DNA of 64,000 nt from Diospyros lotus (GCF_014633365.1 NC_068352.1:20059310-20123309), one strand, 5' to 3'. Positions 34,548 through 46,332 are shown, numbered from the stretch's first letter. Notes: generated by a model not told the origin, from the letters alone. Program-made: numbers and translations.

Positions 34548-35008
34548 TCACTATACACTCAATGACTCTTTAACAAAAATGCCCTATAACCACACAAATA
34601 AAGATCAAAGGCGAACCCTAAAAACTAGAGAGAAAAAATGAAACCTGTACAAAGAAGATTGTAAAGTGAAGAAAACCAAACTAAAACCCTAAATAAGATA
34701 ATCGGTTGTGCTGCACAAATCTCGAGAAGAATGTGGGATATAAATAGGCAGAAACAGCAGTAGAGATGAAATCTGATGATTAGATCAATGGCCTCAAATG
34801 CAGCAGGCTAAACGACAAGATGGTATGAGAGGGAATCAAACAAGTTGTGAAACGACGAGGGGGGTTGCCGTTTAGCCCTCCGAGCTCAGTTGCTGCAAAA
34901 CAACATCGTTTTGGAGCAACCATTGAGCAATTGCCAGATGGCCCTTCATCCCCTTAGTCTCCAAAACGACAACGTATAATGAAGTTGATGCTTCACCTTA
35001 CTTCAACA
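34548..35008 (-). repeat. 3' LTR of the inner copia element (gap-truncated)
   Basis: Corresponds to 38389-38847 of the other LTR base for base with roughly nine-tenths identity by eye, mainly transitions. The first 254 bp of the plus-strand copy are hidden by the gap. Confidence 0.85.
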
Positions 35009-35280
35009 ATCTCCATCTTGAAGCTTCAACATCTTGAGGTCACTCTTTCCAATATTTGTGCAACATGCTTCAATCCTCGCCATCATCACTCTTGTTGGTT
35101 GTTCCTTTAACCAACTTTTACATGCAGCAAGTCTAAACAATGTTTAAACTTAGCTACTGTCACCACCTTTGTTCCCATATCAATTGGATTGTCTTCAGTA
35201 GGGACTTTTTGAATTTATACAATACCATTTGCCACCTGATCTCTCACATAGTGGTATCTAACATCCATATGGTTGGTTCT

Positions 35281-37950
35281 TTAATGATACACTGGGTTCT
35301 TACACAAGTGAATAAAACTCTGGCTATCCGAAAACACTACAACTCTACTTTGTAACAGATGAATTTCCTTTAGTAGACCTTGAAGCCAAATGAATTCTTT
35401 AAATGCATCTGTTACTGCCAAATATTCTGCCTCAATGGAAGACAGTGCAACTAGAGACTGCAGCTGCGACTTCCAATTGATACAATTACCTCCTAAGGTG
35501 AAAAAGAAGGCAGTAGTAGACTTCCTTGAATCTCTATCCCTCGCAAAATCAGAGTCTACAAAACCCACAAGATCAAGTGCATTACATCTTTTCTTATAAT
35601 TCAAGCCAACCTTTATGGAACCATTAATATATCTTAACAAATATTTTAAAGTATCCCAATGAGTTTTCCCAAGATTAGACATGAATCTACTAAGTAAATA
35701 AATTGAATATGCAAGATCTGGTCTGGTACTAATTATTGAGTACATGATAGTTCCAATTACATTAGCATACGGGATGTTTTTCATCTTAAGAATTTCATAA
35801 TCAAATGAAGGACACTATGACTTAGACAGAATAAAATGACCAGCTAAGAGAACATTTGCAGATTTGCAATCTGACATGCTAAATTTTTGTTCAGTTTTTA
35901 ACAAATAATTATGTTGTTTTAATCCATATAAAGATTTTTTAAGGAAACAAACATATTCTAGATGAAAATTATCAATATAATTAGCTGGTTGATCCATATA
36001 TATAAGCTCATCAAGATCACCATGTAGGAAGACAGTTTTGACATCTAATTATTCTAATTCTAAGTCAAAATGCACAACTACAACAAGTATCATATGAATA
36101 GTTTTAAATTTGACAACAGGTGAAAATATTTCAGTGTAATCTATACCTTCCCTTTGAGTAAAACCCTTAGCAATTAATCTAGCTTTATATCTTATAGGGT
36201 TAGAGGGTGTCGTACCTTCTTTGAGCTTGTATAACCACTTACATTTTACCAGCTTTTGCTTCTCAGGCTTTGGAACCAATTTTCATGTATTATTAGCCAT
36301 CATAGAAGCCATCTCTTCATCTATTGCTTGCTGCCATTTGGTGCAATCATGAGAGCTGACAATCTCCTCATAACATGATGGCTCACTGCTCCTCATCTCC
36401 ATACTTGCAACTAAGGCATAATGAACTAAGTCTGAATAAGCATATCTAGCAGGAGATCTTATAGTCCTCTCGCTTTTGTCTCGGGATAACTGATAGTCCC
36501 TTAAGTCTTGCTGAGGAGAGTCATGTTTCTCTATCTCAGCCTTAGGGACATCAGTTTGCTTCTCATGATCACTTTCGTAGTCAGAGGTTGGATTAACTTT
36601 TAGGTTAGGAACATGAGAGGCCGAATAGCTGGCAAATCATCAACTCCTACCGGTTGCTCACCTTAATTTGGGTACCACCTATTATAACAAAGTCATCTGG
36701 GGTACTAGATTTGGGGTCCACTTCCATGTTTACTAGTTTTCATGGGAAAATAATTTCATTGAATATGACATCCCTTCTTATAATTATTTTATCTCCACCT
36801 GAATTTCTATCCCACAATCTATAACCCTTAGTCCTATCTTGATAACCCACAAACACACATTTTATGGACCTTGGATCCAACTTTCCCATAGATTGATGTG
36901 CATAGGTTTCACACCCAAATACTTTGAGATAATTTAGATTCAATTTCCTTCTCGTTCACTTCTCTTCAGGACACCTAAGGTTTAAAACTGTAGAAAGGCT
37001 TCAGTTAACTAAGTGTGTAGTAGTAGAAAGGGCTTTCCCCCAAAAAGATTTAGGCATACCAACTGTAAACAGTAGGCACTTGACATTTTCTAACAACGTT
37101 TTTTTCATTCTCTCAGCCACCCCATTTTGTTGGGGTGTGTTCCTTATTGTTTTATGCCTAAGTATACTATGTGAGTTACACAACTCATCAAATTCCCTTT
37201 TGCAAAACTCTAACCCATTGTTAGTTCTTAAGATTTTAATCTTCTCGTCAGTTTGGTTTTCTACTAAGACTTTCTAGAACCCCTAGATTGATAATTATTT
37301 CCAACATTATTCGTTTTATCAAATTTTCCTTTAACAAATAGATTATTACCAGGTTTCTCAAAGGTATTTAACTCTAATTCTCTTACCTTAATCCTAGAAA
37401 TAACAAGCTCTAAACTAGGAACAATTCCAATATATTGTAAAGCATGCTTAATAACATTGTAATCATCAGGAAAATAGTTTAACAATATCATAGCCTCACT
37501 GGTATCATCTAAAGCTTGATTAGTGCCTCTTAATAGTAAAAGTAAATTTAGTGAATTCATCAATATTTTCATCCATAGACTTAGATGCATTCATTTTAAA
37601 ATTAAATAAAACGCCCTTAAGGTAAACCAAATTAGGAGCAGTCATAACAAAGTACAAGGAATCAAGTTTATTCTAGAGATCAATAGGAGTATTCATACCA
37701 TCAACCTTACGAATGACGTTGTCACCTAGATGGAGAAATATGAGGGTGTAGGCTTATTCTCTGACCTCATCGGTCCTTGCTAACTGTTTTGCTGTCCATT
37801 TCCTATTATCGGGCTCTAGTGCAATAAGAACCTTGTGATGAGAGAGCATAACTCTCATTTTCTTTTTCTACCTTCCAAAATTGCCTTTCCCATCGAATGT
37901 TCCGATTTCAAATTAGGTTGATGTCATCTTCGTCTTACACAAAGGTACCT
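35281..37950 (-). pseudogene. Inner copia gag-pol remnant with two deletions
   Basis: On the minus strand, in order: gag text (AMILLNYFPDDYNVIKHALQ, about 37950-37264); integrase core end (NTPQQNGVAERMKKTLLENV, 37001-37260); integrase tail (LNYLKVFGCETYAHQSMGKL, 36740-36943). Then comes the reverse transcriptase start ([31 protein letters not shown], 36049-36279), then [12 protein letters not shown] (35815-35997). Last is RNase H (ISTRPDLAYSIYLLSRFMSN, SSIEAEYLAVTDAFKEFIWL, 35281-35784). Gag runs straight into mid-integrase, so the zinc knuckle, protease and integrase N-terminus are lost. SLYGLKQ runs straight into text normally found well after the YVDD box, so the reverse transcriptase active site is lost as well. 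Confidence 0.85.
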
Positions 37951-38134
37951 TAAAACTCTAGACGCTAACAAAGACTTACACAGTAAAACACCCAACTGAC
38001 AAAGGCTCTTAGTAAATCTTAGAGAATCAGATAGACTCAAGCAACACAAAAAAACCCTTAGATTTGAACAATATAGACTCCGATTGAATCTAACCCTAAA
38101 ACGTGAATATAAAAAAAACAGGCTCTAATGTCAC

Positions 38135-38847
38135 TGTTGGGTCAAGCAAAGGCTCGGCTATCTCAAACACTTAGATTCAAAAACAAAAATATGTAAGTGA
38201 AACATTTAATAAATTAAGCACACACGAATGCAAAAATGAAAAACAAAAATAAAGCATAAAAGGCACGCAACGATTTTACTGTGGTTCACCTTTTAAATAG
38301 GGCTACATCCACGTTGAGCTCTGGTGAGGAGAGCTCACTACACTAATCGAAAAATCGATTACAACCTCCATATACATATCTCACTCACTCACTGTACACT
38401 CAATGACTCTCTAACAAAAATGCCCCATAACCACACAAATAGAGATTAGAGGCAAACCCTAAGAACCAAAGAGAAAAAATGAAACTTGTACAGAGAAGAT
38501 TGTAAAGTGAAGAAGACAGATTGAAACCCTAAAGAAGATAATTGATTGTGTTGCACAAATCTCGAGAAGAATGTGGGATATAAATAGGCAGAAGCAACAG
38601 TAGAGATGAAATCTGAGGATCAGATCAATGGCCTTAAATGCAGTAGGCTAAATGATAAGATGGTATGGGAGGGAATCAAACGAGTCGCGAAACGACAAAG
38701 GGGTTGCCGTTTGGCCCTTCGAGCTTAGTTGCTCCAAAACGACATCGTTTTGGAGCAACCATTAAGCGGTTGCTAGATGGCCCTCCATCCCTTTAGTCTC
38801 CAAAACGGTAGCATATAATGAAGTTGATGCTTCACCTTACTTCAACA
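38135..38847 (-). repeat. 5' LTR of the inner copia element
   Basis: A complete 713-bp LTR with TGTTG and CAACA ends. The word ACAAC follows on the right, which would be its half of a target duplication; the partner is in the gap. Confidence 0.85.
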
Positions 38848-39330
38848 ACAACATTAAAATGAAAAGCTTTTACAATAGAAGAACAAAGAGGTGCTTGAAT
38901 TGTAACATATATAATTAAAACTTATAGGATTTGGAAAATCTAAAGAAAATGAGTGTGGTAAGATAAAGGGATTTGCAATCTTCAGTTGATATAAACCATT
39001 CTCAATAGTGCCCTTGAGAATAACCCTCTTGAATTCATGTCCTTAATCAAACAAAGATCATCATAAAACTATCAGGTTGTCCAGTTATATGGTGTGATAA
39101 CTTGTCCACTAAATAGCTTGAAGACAAATCTAATATTTCATATAAGAACAAAGCATATAGATATTGATGTTCATTTCATTTGAGACAAAGAAGGTGCTAA
39201 ACAAGTTGAAGTTCGGTTTGTACCCTCTGAATTTCAACTTGTTGACATTCTCACTGAATGACTCTCTTTGATTAGGTTTCATTCTGCTCCAAGCTGAATC
39301 TATTGTCTAACCCCAAGTTTTGTTTATCGG

Positions 39331-40088
39331 TGGATGTGAAACTGTGAAAACTAATTTTGATAAAATAGTTAGCCCTAAGTAGTCAGTTACCAAGTGTTTG
39401 TTCTTGAAGTTAGTTAAAGCAATTCAGTCAATTACGAAAATAATATAAAAACTAAGGTTGCATTCTCTTTACTTTTTAATTTTTAGTTTTGAATTCATTT
39501 TCAGTTTTCTGTTTAGTAGTCTGTTTTTAAAAAAATTGAAAACGCATTCTATTTGTTATTTTGAAAAACTATTTCTCAAAACAGAAAATTAGAAAACACA
39601 TTCTCTTTAAAATTTTGAAAATAATTTTTAAATTATATTTTATTCAGTAAAGTTGATTATTCAGTAAATTAGAAATATTTAATGTTAATATATTATTAAA
39701 AAATATATACATTTTAAAGTTAATGAATTTTGTAATATTTTTTTTCATTACAATAATAAAATATAAATAAATAAATGTGTTTTGAGTTTAGAGTTTGTTT
39801 TGGATGAAAATATTCAAAATAATTTTTTGTTGTTTTGAGTTTTTTTTATAATTTTTTTTTTTCAAAATGCATTTTTAAAAATAGTAAAGAGAACGCGTTT
39901 TCATTATTTTAGAAAATTGAAAACTAAAAATGACTTAAAAACAACAAAGAGAACGCAATTTAAGATCTCTTATTCTGTAATTTGTTTTTTTTTTTAAGTT
40001 TCAGTTCTTACTCTACAATCATAATGAAACTTTTTTTTTTTTCTGCACTCTTTATTCTTCTTTGAGTCATCTAATTGCTGCCTTCACA
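39331..40088 (+). repeat. 3' LTR of the outer copia element, split by a MITE
   Basis: Matches the 5' LTR from TGGATGTGAAACTGTG to CTAA, then again from AGATCTCTTATTCTGTAATTTG to CCTTCACA after the MITE at 39456-39960 is removed. Confidence 0.78.
39456..39960. mobile_element. MITE, family 2 copy 1, TSD TAA
   Basis: Ends GGTTGCATTCTCTTT and AAAGAGAACGCAATT are inverted repeats (13 of 15), with TAA on both sides (39453-39455 and 39961-39963), inside a copia LTR. The 505-bp interior is AT-rich and matches the element at 43639-44166. The 3-bp TAA duplication fits PIF/Harbinger. Confidence 0.85.
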
Positions 40089-40903
40089 CCATTAGACTTT
40101 AATAAATTTTAGTATCTAATAGTATTTTTTTTTTTTTTAAATATTTATTTAAATTAACCAGAAAATAACACTTCACTGGGTTTTAATAAGATCCTGTTGG
40201 AATTTTGAAGGCAGAGAGAGGTGAGTTTTTCATAGTTGAATTTCATGGATTGTATGGGGGAGAGAGGAGGCTGTTGAAATAAGAGAAAATGAAGGGATGA
40301 CCGGAGTGAGAAATAAAGAAGAATAAATGAATGTTGCATTGAGTGAGAGAAGAAGTAAAGCAAGGAGAAGGAAATTAAGGGGAAAGGAGGATTAAATGAA
40401 CCAGGATGACGATATTTATTAATTATTAGATGGGTTAAAAGTAATATTAAATGCATCTTATTTTTATTTATTGAATTTTATTTTTAATATTTAAATAATT
40501 TTATTAATTAATGATAAATATATTATATTTTAAAATAAAAAAATAAAAAATAAAAATTATGATTTTAATTCCAGAGTTAGAGTTTGAGGATGAATAAATT
40601 TTCAACTCCTAAATATTATATATCCCAAACACAAGAATTTATTAAAATACTATAAATTTTAACTCATGCCAGATTCCAATTGAACACTGTAAAAATAAGA
40701 GTACCCCCCATACATACCACACAGATGGTTTACAACAGTATATCCCCAACTTAACTTATATCAGAAGCTGGATTGATCGCCGATTCTGATAATTCTAATC
40801 TAATGAGTGCCTAATATATGACTTCTCTGGCCAAAAACTTTGCCTCAATCGCTCGTGGGATTCATAAATATATATCAGCAAGATTGGCCTGCCTTTAGAA
40901 TCA
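40089..40903. other. Intergenic, nothing recognised
   Basis: AT-rich with no supported coding frame. Downstream region (3' side) of the X8 gene lies in the last part, 40700-40903. Confidence 0.35.
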
Positions 40904-42379
40904 TCAAAAGATCAGCGGAATTGCAGAGAAGAAAGGGATGGCGATGACGGGCCAAGGCCAGGAACCAGCGGAGAGATGCCCTCCATTAATATCCGCAGTT
41001 GCAGGGGTATATCCCATTGTTGCCGGTGATCCAGTGAGGCTTCCATTGTTCACTGCAAAGCTGCATGATAGCTCCCCATCAAAATAAATTAGAAATCGCA
41101 ACAAAATCACTTCACCTGAAATCAATCAAGATCCGGTCAATTAACCTGGATGGGAATTTGCAGCTTCCATGACCTGAAGAAATCAACAGATTTGATCAAA
41201 CGGAAATATAGGGTTTCAGAGCTCAAATTCTCTCAAAAGAAAGGCCGCCTTTGATTATTTTATCAGTTGGGGTGGTAGTCCAGTAGTAAAATTGCATGGG
41301 GGAACTCAAGAATTTAAGTCAAGTCAGCAGTCTCGCTCTATCATTTGGATTTGGAATTGGAATTGGAATTTTATTCGTCACCTCTTATGTGATTTCTCAT
41401 AGTTAAAGGCTAACGAATTAATAACCTAATCACTGTAAAAAATAACACCTAGGTGTAATTGAGGATGGTGTATGATTTAGCCTGGCCAAACCTAAATTTA
41501 TAAGTTGACGTGTACAAGCCCAAAGTCCCATTTCTGAAAGGCCTACAAGATTCAAGAATGAACAAGTCTCTCAAGCAAAAAGATTCAAGACAATTCTAAA
41601 ATAATTGAAGAATCTGTCACTTTTTAGCCGTCACCTCTATAAGTAGGGTGACCCCTTCCCAAAGCTTTTTGCAAGTTCTCTTAATTTTGGCAGAATCTGA
41701 TCAAGTATCGAAAAATTTGTATAGAAAATAGTTTGTTTTTTTACAACATCTAGACGAATTAAAAGATAAGTCCCCCAACATAAATTCTATCACTGCGATC
41801 CGAGATAACACAAGTGAAGCTAGGGAGAACACAAATATATCTTTATTAAAAAATTAATAATAATTATCAAACCGATGCACTGATCGACAAGAGGGGATGA
41901 ATTTGACGGTTCATCGCTCGGCCAATGCAATTAGCCGATTGCATCGATCAAATTATCATTTAAAAGGGGAAAACAAAAAAAACCCTATAGTAGAAGTGAA
42001 GATGCTTACTGGGGTTCAGGGAGGTGAGAGCGGCGCAGCCATCGAAGTTACAGCTGTCGGGCGTCAAGCCGTGCTTGAGAAAGTAATCATTGAAGGCATA
42101 CGACGCCGTTTTCTGTATGTCCGCGGGGTCATAGCACGGCCCACCTTGCTGGACGGGGCCGCAGTCGGCGCCGCCGGAGCTGCACGCCCAGTCCAGGGCG
42201 CTCTGCAGCGCCGCGTTCTCCGCGTTGTTCTTCGCCACACACCACAGCTCCACCGCCACCCCTCCGCCGCTCGCGGCCGCCGTTGTCCACTCTCTCGCGG
42301 CTGCTCCTAAGTGGGTTGCAGCGAGGAAGATGAACGGAAAAAGGTCGGCCCAAAAACGGGACGACGCCCTCATAGCCAT
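40904..42379 (-). CDS. GPI-anchored X8-domain protein (callose-binding, PDCB-like), three exons
   Basis: Exons on the minus strand are 42379-42010 (370 bp), 41173-41146 (28 bp) and 41060-40904 (157 bp). Introns are 836 and 85 bp with GT...AG borders, giving 184 residues in one frame. A hydrophobic signal peptide covers about residues 1-28. The X8 domain follows at 46-133 with the expected cysteines (47, 66, 73, 82, 110, 128) and the words LWCVAKNNA, CYDPADIQKTASYAFNDYF and LNPSHGSCKFPSS, plus one extra cysteine at 115. The hydrophobic tail (about 167-184) without charged residues after it fits a GPI-anchor signal. X8 proteins of this layout bind 1,3-beta-glucan (callose), many at plasmodesmata; the exact subfamily is inferred. 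The 28-bp exon encodes the HGSCKFPS joint. A TATATAG on the minus strand at 42494-42500 may be the TATA box. Intron 1 holds promoter-like foreign-looking text (41380-41830), perhaps an old insertion. Confidence 0.88.
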
Positions 42380-42588
42380 TAAAAGTGACCGTTATTAGAA
42401 GAGAAATCAGAGATCGAATCAGATAGGGGGGCGGGTCCAAATGCGCGACAGTTCGCGTTTAGGGGTACTTAAGTGTAAAAAACTAGAAGTAACTATATAT
42501 TTTTATTGCACTTCAAAAGGAACCATAATTATTGGCATGTGAATTATTTTCGAACGAGAGAGCACATACTTTAGTGGGTAAACCATGG
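42380..42588. promoter_or_regulatory. Upstream region of the X8 gene
   Basis: About 200 bp between the X8 start and the hAT-like element; it holds a minus-strand TATA-like word at 42494-42500. The hAT element therefore sits very close to the promoter. Confidence 0.4.
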
Positions 42589-43588
42589 CAGTGCCGGACC
42601 TAAAATTTGGGGGCACTGAGCCAAAATCTAAAATTGGGCCTATTTAAATTTTATTTTTTTATAATAAAATATAAATAAATATTTACACCATATCAAAGAA
42701 TAAAATTAAAAAAAATTTAAATTATCAATTGAAAATTACTTTAATAGACAAAAATATCAATCAGTTCAATTTTTTTTTTTCTCAATAGCCAATCTTGTGA
42801 CATAATTGTCAGATTCAACCAACATCAATAAAATAGATATACGCAAGCTATCCAAATCTCTAAATGCATTACGCATCATAAACAAAACGAAGTGAAGAAG
42901 CAACTAATTTCTGAAAGTAACATCAATAAAATAGATAGGCAAGCTATCTAAATCTCTGAATGCATTATGCATCATAAACAAAACGAAGTGAATGAGCAAC
43001 TAACTGCTGAAAGTTGAAACAGATCTAGAGATTGGAGTTGGAGCTTCTGAGAAGCAGATCTGAAAGACTGAATCTGATAAGAGCCAATCGACAATTGAGA
43101 GGTAGCGAGCCACCAGCAATAGCGAGCGACGAAACAAGGGGCAGCGAGCCACCGGCCACGAGCATGAGGGCGAGCGACAGAGTAGAGAGCCATCGGCCAT
43201 GAGGGCGAGGCGAGCTGGCGAGGTCAAGCGATCGCCGACCGAGCAGCGAGAGGGAAGAGCCAAAGGGCGATGGTGAAGGGCGACGGAGCAGTAGGAGGAG
43301 AGAGAGACAGTTAGCGATCGACGATGGATCAGTGAGAGGAGCAAGGGCGAGTCACTAACGGCGATGGAGATGGCGAGAGCGAGGCACGACGAAACGAGAG
43401 AGGTAGGGCTAGGGCAGCGAACGAAAGAGAGGAAGGGAGAAGAGTCATGAAGAAGAGGGTGGGCGGGTGGGCTTGGGCAATGGGCCCTTATAAATATGGA
43501 TGTTTTCAATTTATGGGCCCCTAACTAATGAAATTTTTATGGGCCCTGAGGCAACTGCCTCAGGGGCCTCGTGAAAGGTCCGGCCCTG
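42589..43588. mobile_element. Non-autonomous hAT-like element, 1.0 kb
   Basis: Ends CAGTGCCGGACCT and AGGTCCGGCCCTG are inverted (12 of 13) and the flanks AACCATGG (42581-42588) and AACTATGG (43589-43596) are an 8-bp duplication with one mismatch. There is no transposase text; the interior has a duplicated ATCAATAAAATAGATA...GCAAGCTATC segment (42820-42880 and 42920-42960) and a GC-rich GCGAGC-type stretch at 43090-43450 whose long minus-strand frames are low-complexity and not believed. Confidence 0.8.
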
Positions 43589-43638
43589 AACTATGGTATG
43601 GCTGTCTTCATCGCAGTCAAATTCTCTTTGTTAAGTTA

Positions 43639-44166
43639 GGTTGCGTTCTCTTTGCTTTTCAATTTTTAATTTTGAATTTTGAATTTATTTTTAGTTTTTT
43701 TGTTTTGATAATCTGTTTTTAGAAAATTGAAAACGAGTTCTCTTTTTCATTTTGAAAAACTATTTCTCAAAATAAAAAATTAAAAAACACGTTCTCTTTG
43801 AAATTTTAAAAATAAATTTTTAATAATATTTTATTCAATAAATTTGATTATTCGGTAAATTAGAAATATTTAATGTTAATATATTATTAAAAAATATATA
43901 CATTTTAAAATTAATGAATTTTGTAATATTTTTTCCCATTACAATAATAAAATATGAATAAATAAATAAATAAATATGTTTTGAGTTTTAAGTTTGTTTT
44001 GGATGAAAACACTCAAAATAACTTTTTGTTGTTTTGAGTTTTCTTTACAATTTTTTTTTTTTGTTTTTAAAAATGCATTTTTAAAAACAAAAAAGAGAAT
44101 GCGTTTTCATTATTTTAGAAAATCAAAAACTAAAAATAACTTGAAAACAACAAAGAGAACGTAGCC
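43639..44166. mobile_element. MITE, family 2 copy 2, TSD TTA
   Basis: Ends GGTTGCGTTCTCTTTG and CAAAGAGAACGTAGCC are inverted (14 of 16) with TTA on both sides (43636-43638 and 44167-44169). Its 528-bp interior matches copy 1 at 39456-39960 nearly throughout. Confidence 0.88.
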
Positions 44167-44169
44167 TTA

Positions 44170-45019
44170 AATTTTTAGTAAAGGGGACAATTGAAACTGC
44201 TTTAATGTAGCTCGTCATTTTTGAAGTAGTGGAAGCTAAATTCTTTGTATTTTTTGGCCATCTTATCGTCCACCACAACCCTCGTCATCCTTTTTTGCAA
44301 TGATTGTTGTCAGAGGCATCACCATTGCCATCATTACCGTAGTTGTAATCGTCACCATTGAAACATGAAGCTTCGTTAGAAAAGACACAACACATTGCAA
44401 TCAATTTATCGTTCACTTTGGAGACTGCTATTAAAGGCGATCAGAGATGACAAAATAGAAGAGGCCCACAGCCAGAGAAGACGAAGTGTCACAGCGAAGG
44501 AGGAGACAATTGGTCATAGAGAAAACAGTCGATCATGGCGAAACCCATGCTGACGGCAATGTTTTTCTCTTTAAGGTTTTTTTCGGCTGGTCACGGGAGA
44601 GATTGTTCTTGTCTAATTTTTGCAATTGATTTGTCTTTTTTTTTTTTTTTGTAGTTTTTCCATTCTGCTTGATTTGTCTTCTTTGCTAAATTTGATTTGA
44701 GAAAATTATAGGTAAGGTTAAAAAAGTAGAATTGAAGTTTATTAATAAATATATGAAATAAGGATTCAAATAAAGAGTATAATAGGGAGTGTGGTTGGAA
44801 TAAATATAATTTTTGAGGTAAAAAAATAATGAGTGAATTGTTTATAATATAATAAAGAGTAAAATTGAGAGTGTAGTCGAAAATAGCCTAACACTCAAAT
44901 AATTGTTGTTAAATTTATGAAATTAAAAACTAATTCTCACATATTAGATAGTTAGAGTGCTTTAATGGGTAAATTCATCTCATTGAAGTTTGGATGATTT
45001 TTACATGTATATCTTGTGT
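44170..45019. other. Intergenic, nothing recognised
   Basis: Low-complexity CATCACC-type text at 44270-44400 and AT-rich DNA after 44700; no believable coding frame. Confidence 0.35.
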
Positions 45020-45530
45020 CTTATTTTTTGTGGCCAAACTCATATTTTTTCTTTTATACTTTTACAATTTTTTTTTGTGATCATTGTAAGTTTTCATTGT
45101 CTCGATTGCACCATTAAACCTGATTTTTAACTCAATTTAATTCTTAATTAAACTTTGACATTTTTTTTTTGTGTAACAATCCAAACTTTTTATTATTTTG
45201 ATTACACCATTAAACCTGCATTTTCGAGGCAATTTAACTCTCATATTTTCACGTGTAAAAAAATTAAAATAAGATGACAAAGTATATGCCACACGTCGTT
45301 CAAGTCAAAGTACAAAGGTTAATTGGCTTAAAAATGCAGATACTGAGGTGTAATTGAAATAATGAAAAATTCATATTGTTACATGAAAAAAAAGGTCAAA
45401 ATATAAAGGTTAAATTTATTTGAAAATATAAATCCAAGTGTGTAATTAAAATGATGAAAAGTTTGAGTGGTCACAAAAAAAAAAAAAAATGTGAAAGTAC
45501 AAGAACAAAAATATAGATTTGGCCTATCTT
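45020..45530. repeat. Long imperfect inverted repeat (hairpin), about 0.5 kb
   Basis: The left arm (about 45028-45235) contains GGCCAAACTCATAT, TACTTTTACA, TTGCACCATTAAACC and CTGCATTTT. The right arm (about 45322-45527) has their reverse complements in inverse order (AAAATGCAG, GGTGTAATTGAAATAATG, GTGAAAGTACAAG, ATAGATTTGGCC). The loop is about 85 bp. It looks like a foldback element with arms of about 200 bp; transcribed, it would give a long hairpin RNA. Confidence 0.75.
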
Positions 45531-46332
45531 TTGTATTTTAGGTTCTTTTGGTTGTGGCTTCTAAGTGACTAGAAAGTAAAAATTATCAAGTTATACTTGA
45601 AGAACAACAAGCCATAGTTAACTAGGTGTTGTCAAGTAATAGGAAAGTTACAAGTGACTCTCATTTAGCCCAAATCTAGATCTAAAGAATTAAATTAGAT
45701 TTGTAAGAAAAATATATAACTAAGAGATGAATGAATTGAGAGTTTCAAAAATTGTTTGGAATTAAAAACCTTTTATATAAGGAAAATTGTTTGATTTTTT
45801 ACAACTTTTGAAAGATAGTTATAAGGGAGTTTATTGAAATCTTCAACTCTTGTTGCTTAAAGAAATTATGATGCAAATATGACTTGAAAGAAAATGAGAT
45901 TTATAAGATCAAATTTTATTGCTATGATTGCGAATCTTAAAAGCTGAAAGTAAAACTTAACAAGTTGCAATGAGAAATGAAAATAAACTAATGCAACAGA
46001 AAAAGATTTTATAGTGGTTCAACAATCCATTAATGCAGCTCACCTAACCTATTCCATTACCTTGGTTTTTCACTAAGGATTTCAACAATCCACTTTAGCT
46101 TTTTCAGGATTAGCTAAAGCCTCACATTTTGACAGGTATAGTTGTAACTTTTGTTTTTCAATAGCTCAGTAGTAACTAAATGAAAATAGTTTTTATAAGG
46201 AATAGTTGAAACCTCTTATACTGTTTTTTTTATGAGCTCAAAAACTAACCACAAAAAGAGAAGCAAAGTTTACAATTTAAACACTTTGAGAACCTTTTAC
46301 AAGATCGAATTCAAATAATGAAAGTAGCTTCT
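45531..46332. other. LTR-like or unclassified repeat region
   Basis: GTGGTTCAACAATCC and CCTTGGTTTTTCACTAAGG (46012-46080) resemble text found in plant copia LTRs (compare GTGGTTCACC at 38281 in the inner copia LTR). This stretch continues after the solo-LTR insertion at 50351, so both sides may belong to one older element. Its ends are not defined. Confidence 0.35.

Larger units (their letters stand above)
34548..38847 (-). mobile_element. Inner copia retrotransposon, internally deleted
   Basis: LTRs at 34548-35008 (cut by the gap) and 38135-38847 enclose minus-strand gag, integrase, reverse transcriptase and RNase H remnants in normal copia order. A degenerate primer-binding site TGACATTAGAGCC (reverse complement of 38121-38133) adjoins the right LTR, and a purine-rich tract lies inside the left LTR (minus strand CAAGATGGAGAT). 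Ends TGTTG...CAACA are intact. Two internal deletions are visible (see pol entry). Its interior is only about 3.1 kb. Confidence 0.85.
32987..40088 (+). mobile_element. Outer copia retrotransposon, host of an inner copia element
   Basis: A 5' LTR (32987-33239) is followed immediately by the copia primer-binding site TGGTATCAGAGC (33240-33251), complementary to initiator tRNA-Met, then gag and protease remnants up to the gap. The right part (38848-40088) has the last part of RNase H (VRFVPSEFQLVDILT text near 39210-39260) and a 3' LTR from about 39331 to 40088. Between them lies the inner minus-strand copia element. Integrase, reverse transcriptase and most of RNase H are absent from the visible sequence. 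No matching target duplication was found. Confidence 0.8.

Noticed and set aside
41897..42310. Plus-strand frame of 137 codons
   Set aside because: It is the antisense shadow of exon 1 of the X8 gene.
43000..43509. Long minus-strand open frame (169 codons) in the hAT-like element
   Set aside because: The translation is Ser/Leu/Arg low-complexity from GC-rich GCGAGC-type repeats, without domain features, and it crosses into the element's edge.
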